DNA of 64,000 nucleotides from Loripinus fragilis (lineage: Eukaryota > Mollusca > Bivalvia > Lucinida > Lucinidae). The notes beneath the pieces were generated by a model. The model was not told the origin of the DNA, searched no databases, and saw only the letters and a list, made by a program, of their open reading frames with translations. The stretch spans positions 97,216,368 through 97,280,367 of the forward strand of contig OZ026516.1 of NCBI GenBank assembly GCA_964019695.1. The letters are read 5' to 3'. Below, in pieces: positions 1 through 11,131 of the stretch (its first letter is position 1; each line of letters opens with the position of its first letter). The position numbers and the translations under genes are program-made.

Positions 1-854
1 GGTGAGCATCAACTACGAAATTGGTTTTCAAAAAACTCTGTTCCCGAGTTAATGGGTGGTTCTGCTGCTCATATTAACCCATTTAAGCCGAATGGACGGG
101 CATACCCTTATCAATAAGACGAGCCCATTTCTATGTTTAAGGGTGTTGGGCGGTATTTTTCATATTTTTTTTCAAAGGGTAAGTTCCGCCCTATATGAAA
201 TTTATATAGGGTTCTGCCCACACTTGGAATTTTATAAAAAAAATTATAAAGATTGTCTTACATATTCTTCATGTTCATGAGTGTTATATTTGTGAGACAA
301 TTATTCATTCATCTATTTCATTTGTTAAATTTCAGTGTCTTTGAATTTTAAAATTGAAAAAAAGGATACCCAAATTAAAAGTGGTCAGGTTTTTAATTTT
401 TTTGTCCCAATTGATTTTCAAAATGATGCCTAGTAATATGTGATCATGTATGTTCCATACATGTATTTCAATGTATACAATAGAAATGTCCATATCAAAT
501 TTTGTTTGACGGTGCCCCCAAATTTTACCTTTTTAAAATAATCTAGATTTTTATGTAAAGGTGGAGTTCCAGCATATGCTTTTACATAGGGTTCTGTTCT
601 ACATGTGTATGGATTTTTATAATGCATATTGACTGTATGGTTTATAAGCATTTTGTTTTCTCTCCATCACTTTTCATTGGTGAGAATGAAATGTGGTATT
701 GCGCACCTAGCCCAACTCAGCCCAATTTAAATCTATCAGAAATCCAAATTTCTGAAGTTGAATTTTACAGAAAATTCTAGCTTAGTTCTAGATTATATGT
801 ATGGTACATATATTATCATTTGTATCACATAATACTGCTTAACGTTGGTACTTC
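1..854. other. AT-rich non-coding DNA with a degenerate direct repeat
   Basis: No convincing gene. Two weakly similar stretches, about 145-260 and 500-625, both carry a phrase like CATAGGGTTCTG followed by an AT-rich run, which suggests an old direct duplication about 360 bp apart. The short open frames here have unremarkable composition and no recognisable domain. Confidence 0.4.
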
Positions 855-1275
855 AGAGAAAGCAGAACACCGCTTGAGCTGGTGCTATATAGTATAATAG
901 CTGATGCAGTTTCCATTAATGCTCATGAGCAGCCTGCTGTTTTCAGATTTTGTAGATTCCCTCTATTCCAGCAAAATCCGTTTTTCAGATTATTTTCAGG
1001 TCGCAACAGTTGTCATTTTGCCGTTTGCAGTTGGTTAAAATCTCTTATCACACATCTATACAATGCTGATATTTTTATTATTTGGGATTATTGGGTTCTG
1101 AGAGAAAGCAGAATATCACTTAAGTCGATGCTAGTGGGGTGTGAAAGTACGCATATGAACAGACTCAACAGACTCAGTTCCCTGAGTCTGCGGTTCCAGA
1201 TTTTGTATGCTCTCTCTATTTCTGTAGGATCCGTTTCCAGATTATTCAGCCAGTTACATTCAAGTCCTATAAAAT
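855..1275. repeat. Two-copy direct repeat, period about 235 bp
   Basis: The segments near 857-1010 and 1092-1265 share GAGAAAGCAGAA at their start, then CAGATTTTGTA, then ATCCGTTTYCAGATTATT. A 136-residue frame (882-1292, plus) spans both copies. It has no recognisable domain and is explained by the repeat, so it is not called as a gene. Confidence 0.5.
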
Positions 1276-1536
1276 ATAATCAGTCAAAGTAAGCATACTG
1301 TAAAGTAAAAAAAATCGCAAGAATTTTTTTTCACGAATAGCAATAAAAGACATGTTTGCGACATATAAAATTCGCGACTGGAGCATGATTTACCAACACC
1401 AGTAAATGATAGAGTGATTTCGGCTTTTCGCTAGGGTTTTATTTTCGCGAACTTTGCGATAGCGAAGTTTCCCAAAAACAACACCTTGGCTTAAAATTTT
1501 GAGTTTACATGACGAAACAAAATGATTATGTAGCAA

Positions 1537-1754
1537 GCAGGGTCGGATCCAGGATTTCTGGAAAGGGGGTTCATAAAGGTGTGTTTAGGGGGGGGGGGGG
1601 GGAGGGGGCGGGTACGCTTTGCTGATTTTATCTCATTTTTCTTAAATATCCCATGAAGATGAAATACCAAATTATCTCATTTTCATAGGATATTTAAAAA
1701 CAAGGGACAGGAAGGGTTCGAGCGAACCCCCTGAACCCCCTCTGGATCCGCGGC
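1537..1754. mobile_element. MITE with GGATCCAG inverted ends and near-8-bp target duplication
   Basis: The left end reads GCAGGGTCGGATCCAGG and the right end reads CTGGATCCGCGGC, so both ends share GGATCCAG in inverted orientation. Flanks are TGTAGCAA (1529-1536) and TGTAGCAT (1755-1762), an 8-bp target duplication with one mismatch, which fits the hAT superfamily. A 15-G run lies inside at 1588-1602. About 218 bp long, with no coding capacity. Confidence 0.6.
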
Positions 1755-1762
1755 TGTAGCAT

Positions 1763-2509
1763 GCAAAGTTGGCCTGCACAGCTATTTAATTTGGTTGTTC
1801 GGTTTTAAACAACCTTCATTTACTCTTTAAAATGTGCCGCGTTGTGCGCACAGCGGATGCTTTGGAGAGAATGCACAGATTGGTTGGATTGTCTGTAATC
1901 TTCATTGTTCGCTTTTGCTAAAGGTACATGTACAAAGCTAGCTTATTTCTGAAATGATATCTTTAATAAATACAGACACAGTCTATAAGTCATGAATACT
2001 TTTCAAATGCGAAAATTATTAACGATATACATGTTCCAATACATTTGGTTTATTTCCGCTTAAATATATATATATTATATTGAAAGCTAAGTATTTCCTT
2101 ATTCGTCAGACAAGTCATTTTTGCATTTTAACTGGCGAGTTTAAGTTGTTTTCCATTGATTTAGTACATCAAAACGTAGTATAGCTACTATTCAGATAGA
2201 TAAGTGATATTTTCTGTAAAAGTTAGAAACCGTTTGTCCCTTTTTAATATCAAGTCTAGATCTCATTCAATTTGTCTTTAGAATTGAGACAGAAGAGTAG
2301 ACTAGCCATATGGTGTACATCTTAGATTTTAAGATTTTACCCTTTTGTAGACATTTTAATTTTATCGCCAAGAGGCAAGGCTAATCAAAATGCACCTCGT
2401 CACATTATATTTACCTTTTTAACAAATACATGATGTCCGTCATCTACTTTGTTGACGGACACCGACGCGCGCGATGGGGAAGGGTGTGTGTTGGGAGATA
2501 CTCGACTCG
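1763..2509. other. Unassigned AT-rich DNA
   Basis: No open frame, terminal inverted repeat or tandem repeat that I can support. There is a short GC-rich patch (GACGCGCGCGATGG) near 2464, just before the next tandem repeat. Confidence 0.3.
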
Positions 2510-2960
2510 CATTTTATTTTGACTTTTATGGATGTTTAGAGGCTAAATGATGCAAACAATTAAGATAGAACATTGTTTTGATTCAGAAGGTTGAAATATT
2601 AAAGATGGCGTCCACATTGGTCGTCAGTTAGGCTCCTTAGACCTATCTGAGCAACATACTCGATAAAAAAGCATTTTATTTTCGACTTTTATGGATATTT
2701 AGAGGCTAAATGATGCAAAAAATTAAAATGGAACATTGTTTTGATTCAGAAGGTTGAAATATTAAGGATAGCATCCAAGATGGCGGTCAATTAGCCTTGG
2801 ACTCCTAAGACCTATCTGACCAACATACTTGATAAAAAGCATTTTGATTTTGATTTTTATGTGCATGTTTTGAGGCTAACTGATACAAATGATATAAATA
2901 GACAGTGTTTGATTCAGAAGATTGAAATATTTAAGATGGTGTCCAAGATGGCCGCCATTT
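2510..2960. repeat. Tandem repeat, about 168 bp, nearly three copies, with AAGATGGCG motifs
   Basis: Units start near 2510, 2671 and 2840, each with CATTTT-AT-TTTTATG. Each carries GAGGCTAA, then GATTCAGAAG-TTGAAATATT, then an AAGATGGCG-type motif (2602, 2776, 2935 and 2946). A partial fourth copy (AAATATTCAATATGATGTCCAAGATAG) appears at 3085-3112 after diverged sequence. The ATGGCGGC-like words match the YY1 binding motif known from animal promoters; function here is inference. Confidence 0.7.
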
Positions 2961-3569
2961 TAAATCAAAACTCAACCTGAAATCAAAATCGCACTTAATA
3001 ACTATTTTCTGATAGTTTTTAACAGTGGTTGAATTAAAAAAGAATTTGACTGGCACGTGGTTGTTGTTTTTTTTCAGCGTTGTAAAATATTCAATATGAT
3101 GTCCAAGATAGCAGCAATAACAGGGTGGGGAATCGCATGTTTTTCTTGTGATGCACTGCACGGAAAAGTAACAGACTCTTATTTTTTCGTAATGGTAATG
3201 TTCTTTTTGTCCATATCCATCGATCCATTAACCATTATTGAGACCACTTTGGCCGAATCCGATGATACCATAATATCATATTATTCTCACAAAAGTTCCT
3301 ACTGAAGGCAAACAGTCTGTCAAAAAATGAAGTGATAAATGCCAGGGTATACTGAACGGACGATATCCCTGAAACTTTTTGACCGTGTGTTTGCTCAAAG
3401 TTCAAAGCTTTTTTGAATTAATATGCAGAAAAATGCAGCTGGAAAGTGGTATATGGATAGATGGATAAAACTACCCAAAACGAGAGAAAGTACTATTTAC
3501 TTATGGGAGTAAAACAACAGTCCGTGCAGTGTATCAAAATAAAAACATAAGTAAAAGATCTGCATGCTA
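2961..3569. other. Unassigned sequence with a partial fourth repeat unit
   Basis: The only structure I see is the partial copy of the preceding tandem repeat near 3068-3112. The overlapping short open frames on both strands (2931-3305) read through that repeat and have no recognisable domain. Confidence 0.3.
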
Positions 3570-3619
3570 CAGATGATTGTTACCATCTTGACTGCTGGTT
3601 GTAACGACACGTCTGATTG

Positions 3620-3684
3620 GATGACGTCAAAAATTTGCGACAGTATATCCTGCGATATACTGTCGGAAGTAGTTTGACGTCATC
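3620..3684. repeat. 65-bp imperfect palindrome with GACGTCA ends
   Basis: The arms start GATGACGTCAAA and meet at GACAGTATATC-CTGC-GATATACTGTC, an 11-bp perfect stem around a 4-nt loop. It sits inside the 32-bp minisatellite. The phrase TTGACTGCTGGTTG occurs before it (about 3588) and again after the next palindrome (about 3954), as expected if the palindromes interrupted the array. Confidence 0.75.
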
Positions 3685-3771
3685 AATTACGTCACCTTAC
3701 GTTGGGTGACGTGCGGCTTAATGCGGTCTACAACGGTCCAATTTGAGATCAAACTGCAGAAGTGCATTAGA

Positions 3772-3943
3772 ATGGGGATAACCATATTCAAAATTGTCAT
3801 TTGGGGAGGTATATCGTCGGATATACGTTCGGAAATCACGTTTTACGGCTCCGCTCGCGCGTCGCCGTAAAACTAAATTTCCGACCGTATATCCGACGAT
3901 ATACCTCCCCAAATGAAAATTTTGAATACAGTTATTCCCTAAT
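3772..3943. repeat. About 170-bp near-perfect palindrome (foldback MITE)
   Basis: Both strands read ATTTGGGGAGGTATATCGTC then GGATATACG and TCGGAAAT towards a GC-rich centre (CTCCGCTCGCGCG) near 3857. Pairing extends outward through AAAATTG/CATTTT to GGGATAA/TTATTCCC. The whole element can fold into one long hairpin. No coding capacity. It shares the TATATC-CG style of word with the palindrome just upstream, so the two may be related. Confidence 0.8.
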
Positions 3944-4090
3944 TGTTACCATATTGACTGCTGGTTGGGTGTAACTATTAAAGACATTGCTGCTGCTTGG
4001 GTGAAACTACAATTGTAACAACCATTACTACTATACTGGTATAATGCAAATGCAACAGACAGCACAGACGGTCGGATATTGCTATAACAA

Positions 4091-4331
4091 ATGAGCCGCG
4101 GCATGAGATTTCCAACAATTTGGCATTTTGACAAGTGTAGACTCAGACGAGCCTGTGCAGCCTACTTTTAAGCTTAGAAACCTGAAATTGTGTTCAGTCA
4201 ATAGCATAATACTCATAGAACATTCAAGCGACAAGCAAAGGTTCTGATCAGACTGCGCGTATGCGCAGGCTGATCTGAGGCTTTGCTGGTTGCACATACC
4301 ATATTGTTGGAAATCCCATGCACTGGCTCAA
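4091..4331. mobile_element. MITE with TGAGCC inverted ends (clam-type)
   Basis: The left end TGAGCCGCGGCATGAGATTT then CCAACAATTTGG matches the right end inverted (CCATATTGTTGG then AAATCCCATGCACTGGCTCA). The inside carries GATCAGACTGCGCG-TATGCGCAGGC, a short palindrome. From memory, elements with these ends and this core are very abundant in heterodont clam genomes. The frames on the minus strand (3946-4430) run through it and are not genes. Confidence 0.7.
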
Positions 4332-4475
4332 ATAGGAATGCTGGTCAAGTGCAAGCGTAACCGACATGCATGCTTGTAGGTGCAAGTTTAACAGACATGA
4401 CTGCTGGTTAGGTGTAACTGTTAAAGACATGGCAAATGGTCAGGTGCAACTGCTACAGACATGGCTGGTGGTCAA

Positions 4476-5645
4476 GATTGGGCGGTCGAAACCACCCCCG
4501 GTTTTAACCGGTTAAAACTGCCCCGGTCAATATGCCAAAAGTGGTTAATACTGGTCAATACGAATTTGAGTGGTCGATTAAAAATTCTAAGTGGCCGTTA
4601 AGTGGTGGATAGAGATGTAAGGTCAGGTTTTAAGTTTCATTTATTAAAAAAAAAAAAGAAAAAAAATCATCTCGCAAAGGATAATTTTCACGGTGAGATT
4701 TCAATCTCAAGATCTTAGCACTGACTTCAGCATTATAGTCCAGCGAACACCCAACACTAGTCTTTTTTATCATCAAGGGCAAAATAGAACAACCAAAAGG
4801 GTCTTTTTGCGTCTTTTATAGACAATAACTTTAATGAATTTATGACACTGGTTAAATTATCAACTTCACTGATAACAGCAGATAACAGAATGACCACACT
4901 CTCACACCTCTATATTAACACAGATGCCACTGAATTAGCCAAGGCGTTTAAGCTCAGTGATAGGATATGTCTTATAAACTGGACACACCTTCTTCAGTCT
5001 GAAAGACATGACCAGTATGTTGACAGTTTCGTTTGTTCTGAGATGATTAAAGTTAAAATTATCTCCTTGATATATTTAGTGTTTTCTTAACATTTTCACA
5101 CCTTTGTCTTTTCAGGTAAGAAGCCAAACCAAAATAGAGCATGACTTATTCCTACATGTTGTGAATTTGATGATCAATTGAAATATTGATTGATTTTTGT
5201 ACTTTCTTTCATTAATAAGTGATTCAAATATTGTTATGACTATAAAATAGCTAGTTTTAAAATTTATTTATTTTCATTGTTACTTGAATTTTGCTTTAAT
5301 GGTTAATAGAAAATAAGTGTAAGCCTTAAGTCTTAACTGAAGGTTGTGGTAGTGATTCAGTTTGATTGAGACTGAAGATCTATAACTATTGACATTTTAT
5401 ATTTGTTTGTTTTACGGCTTATTAATTATTATTTATTTTGTTGAAGCAATTTTAGCAACTCATGAAACCCATTTTCAACTAAGCCTGCATTATCTTATAT
5501 TGAAACTATTTTAAGTCTGTTTGTAGAGTCCAGTAAAATGGGATAACTAATGCTATGTATCTTCACATGGACCATGTTATTTTCAATCGACCAGTAATGA
5601 CCGGTTAAAACCAGTAATGACCACTGGTCTGGTCAATCTGAATAT
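4476..5645. mobile_element. About 1.2-kb insertion with ACCGGTTAAAAC-rich inverted ends
   Basis: It interrupts the 32-bp minisatellite. The left end carries an 18-bp perfect palindrome GTTTTAACCGGTTAAAAC (4501-4518), followed by ACTGGTCAATACG and GTGGTCGATTAAAA. The right end carries TTTCAATCGACCAGTAATGA and ACCGGTTAAAACC in inverted orientation (5581-5612). Exact termini and target duplication could not be fixed. The 82-residue frame at 4842-5090 (plus) has no recognisable domain. Possibly a non-autonomous DNA transposon. Confidence 0.5.
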
Positions 5646-7480
5646 TGACCCGTCAAATGCAAACCTTGCTGACGGTTTGGTGCAAATGTAACATACATGA
5701 ATGCTGGTAAGATGAAACTGTAACAGACATACATGCTGATAATATGCAACATGTAAGGACATGGTTGCTGGTCAGGTGTAACTGTAACATACATGCCTGA
5801 TGGTCTAATGCAACTGTGCTTACCAGGCCGTTGGTCGGGTATGAGCATAGGGGACATATAACTGCTGGTCTGAGTCAAGTGTAACAGATATACCTGCTGG
5901 TTTAATCCCACAATTACAGATATGCTTGCAAGTCAGTTGCAACTGTTTCAAACATATCTGCTGGTGATATTCAACTCAAACAGACATGCATGCTGGTCGA
6001 GTGCAATTGTAACCGACGTGTCAGGTGGTCGTGTGCAATTGTAACAAACCTAGCAAAGTTTAAAGACATGGATGCTGCAACAGGCCTGCTAGTCTGGTGA
6101 AACTGTTACAGACATAACTGCTGGTCCACAGTTTTGGTTTTAGATATGTGTGCTGGCCCTGTGCCACACAATCAAACATGCGTAATGGTAAAGATGTCTG
6201 CTGACCCTGTAGCAATAATGGCTGTGCTGGTGGTCTGGTGAAAGTATAACAGACATGCACACTGGCAAGGTGCAGCTTGAACAGATATGCCTGCTGGTCC
6301 AGTGCAACCGTACCTGGGATTCCTGTTTGTCAGGTGCAATTGTAACATACATTATTGCTGGTGCGATGTAACTCAAACACATGCCTGCTGGTACTGAGTC
6401 TCGTTAGGCACGTGTGCAGGTTCAGTACCACATAATTTATCACGCGTTATGGTAAGGATGTCTGGCATAATGACCTTATGGCAATACATGGCTGCTGTTC
6501 GACGAAACTTCAACCGATATGCCTATGAACTTGGTACAATTTAATCAGACATGCCTCCTTGCCCATTGAAAATCAAAGAGAAAAGCTACTTGGCCAATGA
6601 CCCTCCATCAGACATGCCAACTCGAACTGTGAAACTTTATAAGGCAATACTGCTGTTACGTTGTCAATGCAACATACATGCCTGCTGATCCAGAGCCACT
6701 CCGTGTAGAGAGCTGCTATGTCAATGCAGCTGCAACAAATATGCCTGCTGGCCAACTGCAACTGCCACACACACCGTTGCTGTTCCAACATGCCTAGTGG
6801 TTAAATGCTGCTGCAAGATGGATGCATGCTGGATCGTGCCACTCAATCAGCATGCATGCCGATCTTTTGCCACTTAATTTTACATGCCGGCTGGTGTGGT
6901 GCTTCTCTATCTGCCATTCCTGGTGGTGTGTTGACTCACTATCAGCGGTGCCTGCTGGTGTGGCGCCTCACTATAGACCAGGCCGTCAGGCGTGTTGCCT
7001 CATTATCAGCCATGAATGCTGGTGTGTTCCATCACTATTGGCTATGCATGTTGGTGTGGTGCCTTACTATCAGCCATGCCTTTAGGTGTGGTGCCTCACT
7101 ATAGGCCATGTCTGCTGGTTTGGTGCCTCACTATCAGCCATGCCTGTTGGTGTGGTGCCTCACTATAGGCCATGTCTGTTGGTCCAATACCACTGCAACC
7201 GACATTTTTACTAGTCGAGTGAAGATGGAAGAAGAATGGTTACAAGTCTGGTGCTACTTGTACAAAGATGACATTACATCAGACACGTCTGCCGATCCGG
7301 TGCCACTCTTAGATGTGCCTGATTGTACAGTGCAACTCTATCAGACATGCATGTTGGGTTCATTCATTCAGATACGCGTGTTTGCAAAGTGCTGCTCTAT
7401 CATGCATGACATCTGGTCTATTACAAAGCCATCAGACATGCCGACAGGCGAGGTGCCACTCCCACGGGTTTGTAAAATTT

Positions 7481-8056
7481 ATCGGCTACCATCCTTAATG
7501 CCATCTTGAATAGTGATGCATGAGTAGCATCATTGGGATGTTACAAGGATGATGTCAGTAATTCAAGAATCAGTAAAAAAGCATTTTGCATGCAAATTCC
7601 TGGACCATGTCTGTCTCAGGGTAGATTGTCTTATATATTTTTTCAAATTAACTGCAATCTTGTCCGTATTCTTATTTTAGTTTTTTTTTATTTGGTTACT
7701 AGCTAAGTGTCTTCAATTAGATTCCAACTTCATAGCAAACAATTTCAGAAAGAAAATGGGTTTGAGACAATTTTTAATTTTCTATATCATATTTTTTCGC
7801 TTATAATTGGCCTCCATCTTCAACGCCATCTTGGATATATCGAAATGCTCAATTATGCCAGAGTGGAATCACTCGAAGTTTTCAAGGACAATGTATATAC
7901 TTCAAGAATCAACAAAGAAAAAAGTTTAAAATCAAGTTCTAGGTCCTCCTTAACTTCGCCAAAATTCTGTCGGACTAGGGTTTTAAATGGTTCCTATATC
8001 CCTGCTAATTTCTAAGGTTGTGTCATCCTTGTATGATATCGATCTCATACTAGCAA
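7481..8056. other. Unassigned AT-rich DNA
   Basis: No supported gene. It contains TTGGCCTCCATCTTCAACGC then CATCTTGGATAT (about 7808), the reverse of the AAGATGGCG phrase in the tandem repeat at 2510-2960. The 102-residue frame at 7707-8015 has no domain that I recognise. Confidence 0.3.
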
Positions 8057-9293
8057 TACCCCTATTCCAGACAGGCCCCGAATCCCACGAATTGCCGCGA
8101 ATTGACAAATATTTGTATTCGTGGCTGAAACGTACTTAGTTCGTGAAGATCTTGACTGAATCACACAGTCTGTAGTCAGTTCTTGCAATTCATAGGTCTA
8201 TCGGGAATTCGGCTCAAAAGTTTGAACTGTTCAAAACTTTAGCCACGAATTGCTCGATTCGAAAAATCGAGCTTGATTCGTAACAAGTTCCTAATGCATT
8301 CTTGGACATCGTAACTGAATCGTAATCGATCCGTAGGCGTTCTTAGGCATTCGTAGCTACTCTTAGCTCATTCGTGGGTAATCAGGAGATTAAGACAAGC
8401 AATACCAAGTAAAACCAAGGAAGAGATAGTAGAAGGGGGGTTCCTAAGAGTAATTACCCCGTCACGCGCATGTGAGCCAGTCCTAGAAGTGGGAACAGAT
8501 TTGGCAGTTTCTGGAGCACAATCAGGATCAGTCAGTAACTCCTGGCTAGGGATTTTGCCAAAGGCGAACTACCATATTTTTCCAAGTCAAATACCCCTAT
8601 TCCACACAGGCCACGAATCGCCCGAATCGCCACAAATTGATTTTTTCTTATTCGGGGGGATTCGTGAAGTTTCATTATTTTTTTTTTCTCCAATCGGATG
8701 TTCTACGAGTCAGTCCCTATTCAGATACGATGTCGTTACGAATATGTGGAAGAATCGGCTCAATTCGGCTGGAGAGGCCTTGACCCAGACACTTTGACTT
8801 GGAAAAATGTGGCAGTTCGCTATTGGCAAAATCACCAACCAGGAGCTACTGACTGATCCTGATTGTGCTCCAGAATCTGCCAAATAAGACTGCTCACATG
8901 CGCGTGACGGGGTAATTAATCTTAGGGAAAATCCTTCTTCTATCTCTGCCTTGGTTTTATTGCTTGGCTTTATCTCCTGAGCTAAGAGTAGCTATGAATG
9001 CCCCAAAACGCCTCCGAATCGATTACGATTCAGTTATGATGTCCCAGAATGCCTTAGAAATATGATTCGAATCACGCACGATTTTTCGAATCGGGGAATT
9101 CGTGGCCAAAGTTTCGAACAGTTCAAAACTTTTGAGCCGAATTCCCGACAGACCTACGAATTGCAAGAACTCACTACGGACTGTGCGAATCAGTTAAGAT
9201 CTTCACGAACTGAGTACGATTCAGCCACGAATCCAAATATTTGCCAATTCGTGTCAAGTTCGTAGGTTTCCGGGCCTGTGTGGAATAGGGGTA
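8057..9293. mobile_element. Long foldback element with arms rich in ATTCG words
   Basis: Both ends read TACCCCTATTCCA-ACAGGCC (inverted), with a TA at each outer edge consistent with a TA target duplication. The arms, about 8057-8590 and 8793-9293, are inverted copies along essentially their whole length. Shared landmarks include AGTTCGTGAAGATCTT, GGGAATTCGGCTCAAAAGTT, TACCCCGTCACGCGCATGTG and AGCACAATCAGGATCAGTCA. The centre (8591-8792) begins with another copy of the same end. The arms are densely packed with ATTCG/CGAAT words. The open frames at 8489 and 9062 merely read these words. Confidence 0.85.
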
Positions 9294-9805
9294 AAAGAGT
9301 CAGGGCCTCTCGACTTTAATGTAGTTTTCTTCTAGCTATATAAGAAGCTGGTTTCAACACACAAGTTGCAGGATCAATTCGACACCTGCTTTACGAGGAA
9401 CATTCAATTTGGAACTGATGCCCCCAAAGCATGGATATGCCTTTTTTTATAACTATTGTGAGAGAAAATCTCTCGAATCGTCGTGAATTTCTGTTTATTC
9501 GTGCCCTATTCGTGCTGCATTCGGCGTATTTATAACTAATTCGTGATCGATTCTTGCAGTATTTCTACATGTTATTGCACATCGTAGTGAATTCGGCACA
9601 GTATCGCGGCGACTCAGGCCGAATCCAGGCGAATCCTTCGAATATTCGTAACTGTTTCTTACCTGTTTCGTAACTGAATCGTAGAACATCACAGAATGCA
9701 TGGGTTGAAAAAAAACTTACAACTCACCACGAATCCAGCCGAATCCTAACATTTATTGATTCTTGGTGCTTCGGGGAATTCGTATGCTGTGTGGAATAGG
9801 GGCAT
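9294..9805. mobile_element. Displaced partial copy of the ATTCG foldback family
   Basis: From about 9470 to 9802 the sequence is again full of ATTCG/CGAAT words and ends with CTGTGTGGAATAGGGG, the same right end as the neighbouring element. Its beginning (AGTCAGGGCCTCTC, about 9299) resembles the inverse of GAGAGGCCTTGACCC in the centre of the neighbour at 8772. One reading is that a second copy was split by a nested insertion. The internal 68-residue minus frame is a product of the word repeats. Confidence 0.55.
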
Positions 9806-9894
9806 AAACGAGATAACCTTTGTTGACACAGGAGAAAAACAACAGAAAACCTTGTCTGGTGTGCACGATAAAAATTCCCGGTCCCAACTTCTCA

Positions 9895-9949
9895 GATATC
9901 CTTTTCCAGTGAGCAAGAAAACTTATCTTGCACACTGGAAAAGGATATC
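9895..9949. repeat. 55-bp near-perfect hairpin
   Basis: GATATCCTTTTCCAGTG is followed by a short central stretch and then CACTGGAAAAGGATATC, 17 bp of perfect pairing. The inner part (GCAAGAAAAC/TTATCTTGC) pairs as well. CTGGTGTG-GATAAAAA-type sequence occurs on both sides (9855 and 9988), possibly a wider repeat. No coding meaning. Confidence 0.8.
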
Positions 9950-10137
9950 CGAATGTCTCATGCCAGGTAAAACCTCATTTATCCTCATCTGGTGTGATAA
10001 AAAGAATTTCTACATCTAGGCAAAACAAACCTCATGTTGAAACGAAAAGTATGGAAACCCAAGTTGACAGTCATTTTGGCTGCAATAGAGGGCTGTGAAT
10101 TCGAAACCTGGACCGACCATACACTTCCATTGGCATA

Positions 10138-11131
10138 CACTGAACCGAACTTATAAGTGACCGCTTTTCAACTAAGTGTTAAATATATTGAAATGGGTTT
10201 TTGCCCAAATATGTGCATTTCAAAAGACTAAAGTTAAGCAATGCTTTGGAATAGTTTTCTTTAACTGTACGATTTTTGGGTTCAAAAATGCACAAATCTT
10301 TTTTTAAGAAAATAAGGGTTTGGAGTGCAATTTTTTATCGAATTGAAATCCATGTGATTACAACCCTTGCTAGCCGACTTATAAAAATACCAAACTCTTG
10401 GATTTTTACTTATGACAGATTGTTTTAGGAATTTAAAAAAAAAAAACACCTCATTTTCTGAAAAAACTCATTTTTCGAAAATCATCAGCTAAACATACTA
10501 AAATCATTTCATGTGAACATGTTAAACCAAACACAATACAGCTTGACCTGCCCAGTTTGTAATGAAAACAAATTCTAGACTGGTGCCCAGTCCCGGTTTC
10601 AACGTAACATTTTAAAGGTCGTTTTAATGGCACTTGCCAAAGATGTTTTTTCTAAAGTAGAACAGTGACGCCTATTCATAATGAATACTCGATGAAAATT
10701 CCAATGTTGTGCCATAGATATTAAAGCGTCTAGAGCAGTGAAAAGTGTGTATACAAATTGCATGCTAAAACTCTTTGATTAAGCTGCTGAGTGAGTGGCT
10801 GTCTCCATGTTAACGTAGAAGAGAAACGGAGAGTCCAACTGTCTCAAAACTTTTGATTCGTTTTCATCTTATAACACATCTGTTATTAACAGCGTCAAAA
10901 CAAATAAAATATAAAAATGATAACGTATCTGAGAAATATTTTATATCATAAAAAGTGTGAATTTTTTGAAATGAGGGTACCTTTAATCTGACTTCGTCTG
11001 TGCAAGATCTACCAGTCGTTTTGAAATGGCATAATTTGCAGAATCTAGAATCAAAATTTTGTAGGAGCGATTTTTACTTTCTGAACAGTTGCAAAAAATT
11101 TAAGGTGGCCACTTATAACTTCGGTTCAGTG
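10138..11131. mobile_element. TA-flanked 994-bp MITE (Tc1/mariner-like or similar)
   Basis: The left end is CACTGAACCGAACTTATAAG and the right end inverted is CACTGAACCGAAGTTATAAG, one mismatch in 20. Both are flanked by TA. No transposase frame is present. The first bases (TA-CACTGAA) match those of the 5.3-kb element at 22042-27337, suggesting the same mobilising enzyme family. Confidence 0.75.

Larger units (their letters stand above)
3570..7480. repeat. Diverged 32-bp minisatellite, interrupted by insertions
   Basis: The unit resembles CAGACATGCCTGCTGG followed by TCAGGTGCAACTGTAA, which is 32 bp. Period 32 is exact over adjacent units near 7013-7108, where the variant ends with CACTATCAGCC. 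The array begins near 3570 and fades by about 7480. It is interrupted at about 3608-3945 (two palindromes), 4091-4331 (MITE) and 4476-5645 (larger insertion). Because 32 is not a multiple of three, each frame reads the unit in all phases. That explains the many Cys/His/Tyr-rich open frames on both strands (3946-4430 and 5633-7509), which are not genes. Confidence 0.85.

Noticed and set aside
882..1292. 136-codon plus-strand open frame
   Set aside because: It spans two copies of a direct repeat and has no recognisable domain.
6805..7509. Overlapping 87-133 codon frames rich in Cys, His and Tyr
   Set aside because: They are phase-shifted translations of the 32-bp minisatellite.
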